From Turneriella sp942492915 (GTDB taxonomy: Bacteria; Spirochaetota; Leptospiria; Turneriellales; Turneriellaceae): 64,000 nucleotides of DNA. The notes beneath the pieces were generated by a model. That model searched no databases and was not told the origin of the DNA. It saw only the letters and a list, made by a program, of their open reading frames with translations. Of this stretch, positions 62,436 to 64,000 are shown piece after piece. The position numbers were made by a program, and so were the translations under genes. The stretch covers positions 2,790,001 to 2,854,000 of the forward strand of contig OW818662.1 in assembly GCA_942492915.1 (NCBI GenBank), written 5' to 3'. The stretch's first letter is position 1; every line of letters begins with the position of its first letter.

Positions 62436-63185
62436 ATGCGCCTGATTACGATTTCCATCAGCCATTATGTCGAGAAGGTCAAATGGGCCCTCGAACGGGC
62501 AAAACTGCCCTATACTGAAGAAAGCCATATTCCGGGCCTGCACGCCGCGGTCACACTGTGGTATACCCGAGGCCGCCACCGTTCAACCCCAGTGTTGATC
62601 GATGGCGGCGAGGTGGTCCCTGATTCTACCGCAATTCTTCAGCATCTCGCCAGCCGCTACGGGCATGCTTGGCTTTATCCGAACGCCGAGGCGCTGCAGC
62701 TCGAAGAACAATTCGACGCGCATCTCGGACCGCACACCCGTCGGTTTATCTACCACCACCTGTTTGAGAACGACCTCTCACTGTCCGACCTTTTCACGCA
62801 AGACGTTGTGGCCCGTTGGCAGGTAAGGGCGTTGCGGCTCATCGGACCCGCACTCAAGGCGGCGATGGTCAATGACATGGCAATCAACGCGCGGGCAGCG
62901 GAGAATTCACGAAAGATTTTCGAGACTGAATTTGAACGCGTAGCCGAACTCTTGCAAGACGGCAGGCAGTACCTCTGCGGCAATGCACCTTCTGCCGCCG
63001 ATATCACCTTTGCGGCGCTCGCGGCACCGGTCTTGCTGCCCGCGGAATATGGGGCAAAGCTACCCGACCTGAAAGCATTGCGGCCTGACAGCACCATTCA
63101 CGCTATTGTCGATGGGTACCGCAACACCGTTGCGGGCAGTTTTGCGATGCGTCTTTACGCAAAGCACCGAAACGTGCACCCGTAA
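62436..63185 (+). CDS. Glutathione S-transferase family protein
   Basis: A 249-residue GST-fold protein: thioredoxin-like N-terminal domain (about residues 1-80, ISHYVEKVKWALERAKLPYT, then RSTPVLIDGGEVVPDSTAIL with the conserved cis-Pro and Ser) and an all-helical C-terminal domain. The catalytic position near SHYVEK offers a Ser or Tyr. Function could be conjugation or a glutathione-independent role; many spirochaetes lack glutathione synthesis, so the natural thiol is unknown. ATG 62436 starts at the first strand. The divergent 235-base region upstream shows no clear promoter. Confidence 0.85.
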   Translation: MRLITISISHYVEKVKWALERAKLPYTEESHIPGLHAAVTLWYTRGRHRSTPVLIDGGEVVPDSTAILQHLASRYGHAWLYPNAEALQLEEQFDAHLGPHTRRFIYHHLFENDLSLSDLFTQDVVARWQVRALRLIGPALKAAMVNDMAINARAAENSRKIFETEFERVAELLQDGRQYLCGNAPSAADITFAALAAPVLLPAEYGAKLPDLKALRPDSTIHAIVDGYRNTVAGSFAMRLYAKHRNVHP

Positions 63186-63248
63186 AATGCCCTGTTCGCG
63201 TGAGACTTAAAACTATTGACAATGCCCGCAAAAAAACAGGCATCACTC

Positions 63249-64000
63249 ATGGCTCGATCAGGCTCAGCACAGATGTCAGACAGTTACTATACCGTCATCA
63301 GAGGTAAAAAATACGACCGGCGCATGGTTGAGCTCGCCGAAGGACTCACCAGCGGACGTGGCGACGGTCGCATTTCTATCGCTGATGCTAAAAATTTGCT
63401 GCGCGTCGTCAAAGACGCAAACAACTACTCCCCCACCGAAAAACTCACCATGGAGTATATTCGCAAGCACTACAAGTTCACTAAAGAAGGCGATGAGTTT
63501 TTTCGCAGTGAAATACGCAAGTGGGCGGCAAGAAAAGGCGCCGGCAAGCCGGCAAAAGCCGCCAAAAGAACCAAGACCTCCGCGAGGGCAGCCGCGCAAA
63601 CGCCTGCTGCGGCAATTCCCGAAACTGCACCTCAATCCTCACCTACGCTGACACCCCTGATGCCCGATGCAAAACCTGCCAGGTCATCGGCTTTGAAGCA
63701 AATTCTGCTCGGACTACTGGTTCTTTTGGCCATCGCCGCACTTTTCTATTTTATAGCCTACAAGAGCAGCTGCGCAAAACCAGCCGAAAGCGCAGCGACG
63801 CCGGCTGCGCAGCCTGTCGAACCTGCGGCAGCGCCCGCCCCGGCCGAATTGCCTGCACCGGCAGCCACAGTACCGCAAGGCGTAGCCGCCGCGCCGAGTG
63901 TCGCGTTCGGTGAATATGTTGAGAAGATACGCCTGGGCTTTGTGGCCGAAAAATCAGAACTGTCAGCCGAGACGCTGAAGAGTCTCGACGAGCTGGCAGA
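63249..64000 (+). CDS. Membrane protein with GDGRIS-type N-terminal domain, C-terminus off the window
   Basis: At least 250 residues, open to the right edge. An N-terminal domain (about residues 12-90) has YYTVIRGKKYDRRMVELAEG, then SGRGDGRISIADAKNLLRVV and FFRSEIRKWAARKG; the GRGDGRISIAD segment looks like part of an EF-hand loop. A Lys/Ala/Pro-rich stretch, a membrane helix (about residues 162-182, ILLGLLVLLAIAALFYFIAY) and a Pro/Ala-rich periplasmic segment follow; the last residues (VAFGEYVEKIRLGFVAEKSE) open another domain. I recall the N-terminal domain in other bacterial hypothetical proteins, no function. TTGACA at 63216-63221 may be part of a promoter. Confidence 0.7.
   Translation, partial: MARSGSAQMSDSYYTVIRGKKYDRRMVELAEGLTSGRGDGRISIADAKNLLRVVKDANNYSPTEKLTMEYIRKHYKFTKEGDEFFRSEIRKWAARKGAGKPAKAAKRTKTSARAAAQTPAAAIPETAPQSSPTLTPLMPDAKPARSSALKQILLGLLVLLAIAALFYFIAYKSSCAKPAESAATPAAQPVEPAAAPAPAELPAPAATVPQGVAAAPSVAFGEYVEKIRLGFVAEKSELSAETLKSLDELA

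Overview
The window looks like a chromosomal segment of a spirochaete of the Leptospirales, outside the genus Leptospira itself (Turneriella or Leptonema would fit). This rests on the gene content: a very long spirochaete-type coiled-coil protein, a 7TM-SpoIIE phosphatase with TPRs, a PEGA protein, a CarD regulator next to a PIN-TRAM protein, and genes for an LPS-type outer membrane (LpxD, O-antigen ligase, OmpA/PD40 protein). The base composition is moderately GC-rich by eye. I see no insertion sequence, prophage, CRISPR array or rRNA. Genes are packed tightly on both strands. The only stretch over 300 bases without a protein gene is 42468-43394, which holds five tRNA genes, a broken tRNA copy and large hairpins.

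Layout. 1-3755: a glycosyltransferase cut by the left edge, a PTS EIIA-type protein, DAHP synthase and an amidohydrolase. 3763-10937 (minus): a PEGA protein overlapping a SufE gene, a large SpoIIE phosphatase, a class III cyclase and a small unknown protein. 11088-16589 (plus): a DEAD-box helicase whose end overlaps a surface-polysaccharide cassette (sugar-phosphate transferase, GT2, O-antigen ligase) closed by a 16-bp perfect hairpin. 16705-21885: carD, PIN-TRAM protein, ispD, a PD40-OmpA protein and an acyl-CoA thioesterase. 21947-30962: a sensor with a worn-out phosphatase domain, ppdK, a lipoprotein/caspase pair, HIT and HAD proteins, two TonB-like paralogues and Fur. 31078-40967: two SRPBCC proteins, two convergent ABC-F ATPases, pyrophosphatase, rplU and a PBP1A followed by a coupled unknown membrane protein. 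41010-44774: an oligopeptide-type binding lipoprotein, the tRNA cluster, and a divergent TetR/nitroreductase pair with a clear operator. 44879-53614: an EAL-CBS-GGDEF protein, the long coiled-coil protein, recG, lpxD and infA. 53661-62200 (minus): murC, a small membrane protein, a serine hydrolase, a DciA-like protein, a penicillin-acylase family hydrolase, a histidine kinase with a dead receiver and an unknown protein. 62436-64000: a GST and a membrane protein cut by the right edge.

Themes. Envelope building runs through the window: LPS (LpxD, O-antigen ligase, sugar transferases), peptidoglycan (MurC, PBP1A) and TonB-like, OmpA-like and lipoproteins. A second theme is signalling: cyclase, c-di-GMP enzyme, SpoIIE phosphatases and a kinase, two of which have lost key residues. 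At the DNA level the striking features are several long, nearly perfect hairpins at gene borders, promoters placed so close to start codons that the mRNAs would be leaderless, and a tRNA-His fragment split by a 27-base insert. No single multi-gene system stands out as plainly new; the best candidates are the hairpin set, the split serine hydrolase and the lipoprotein/caspase pair.
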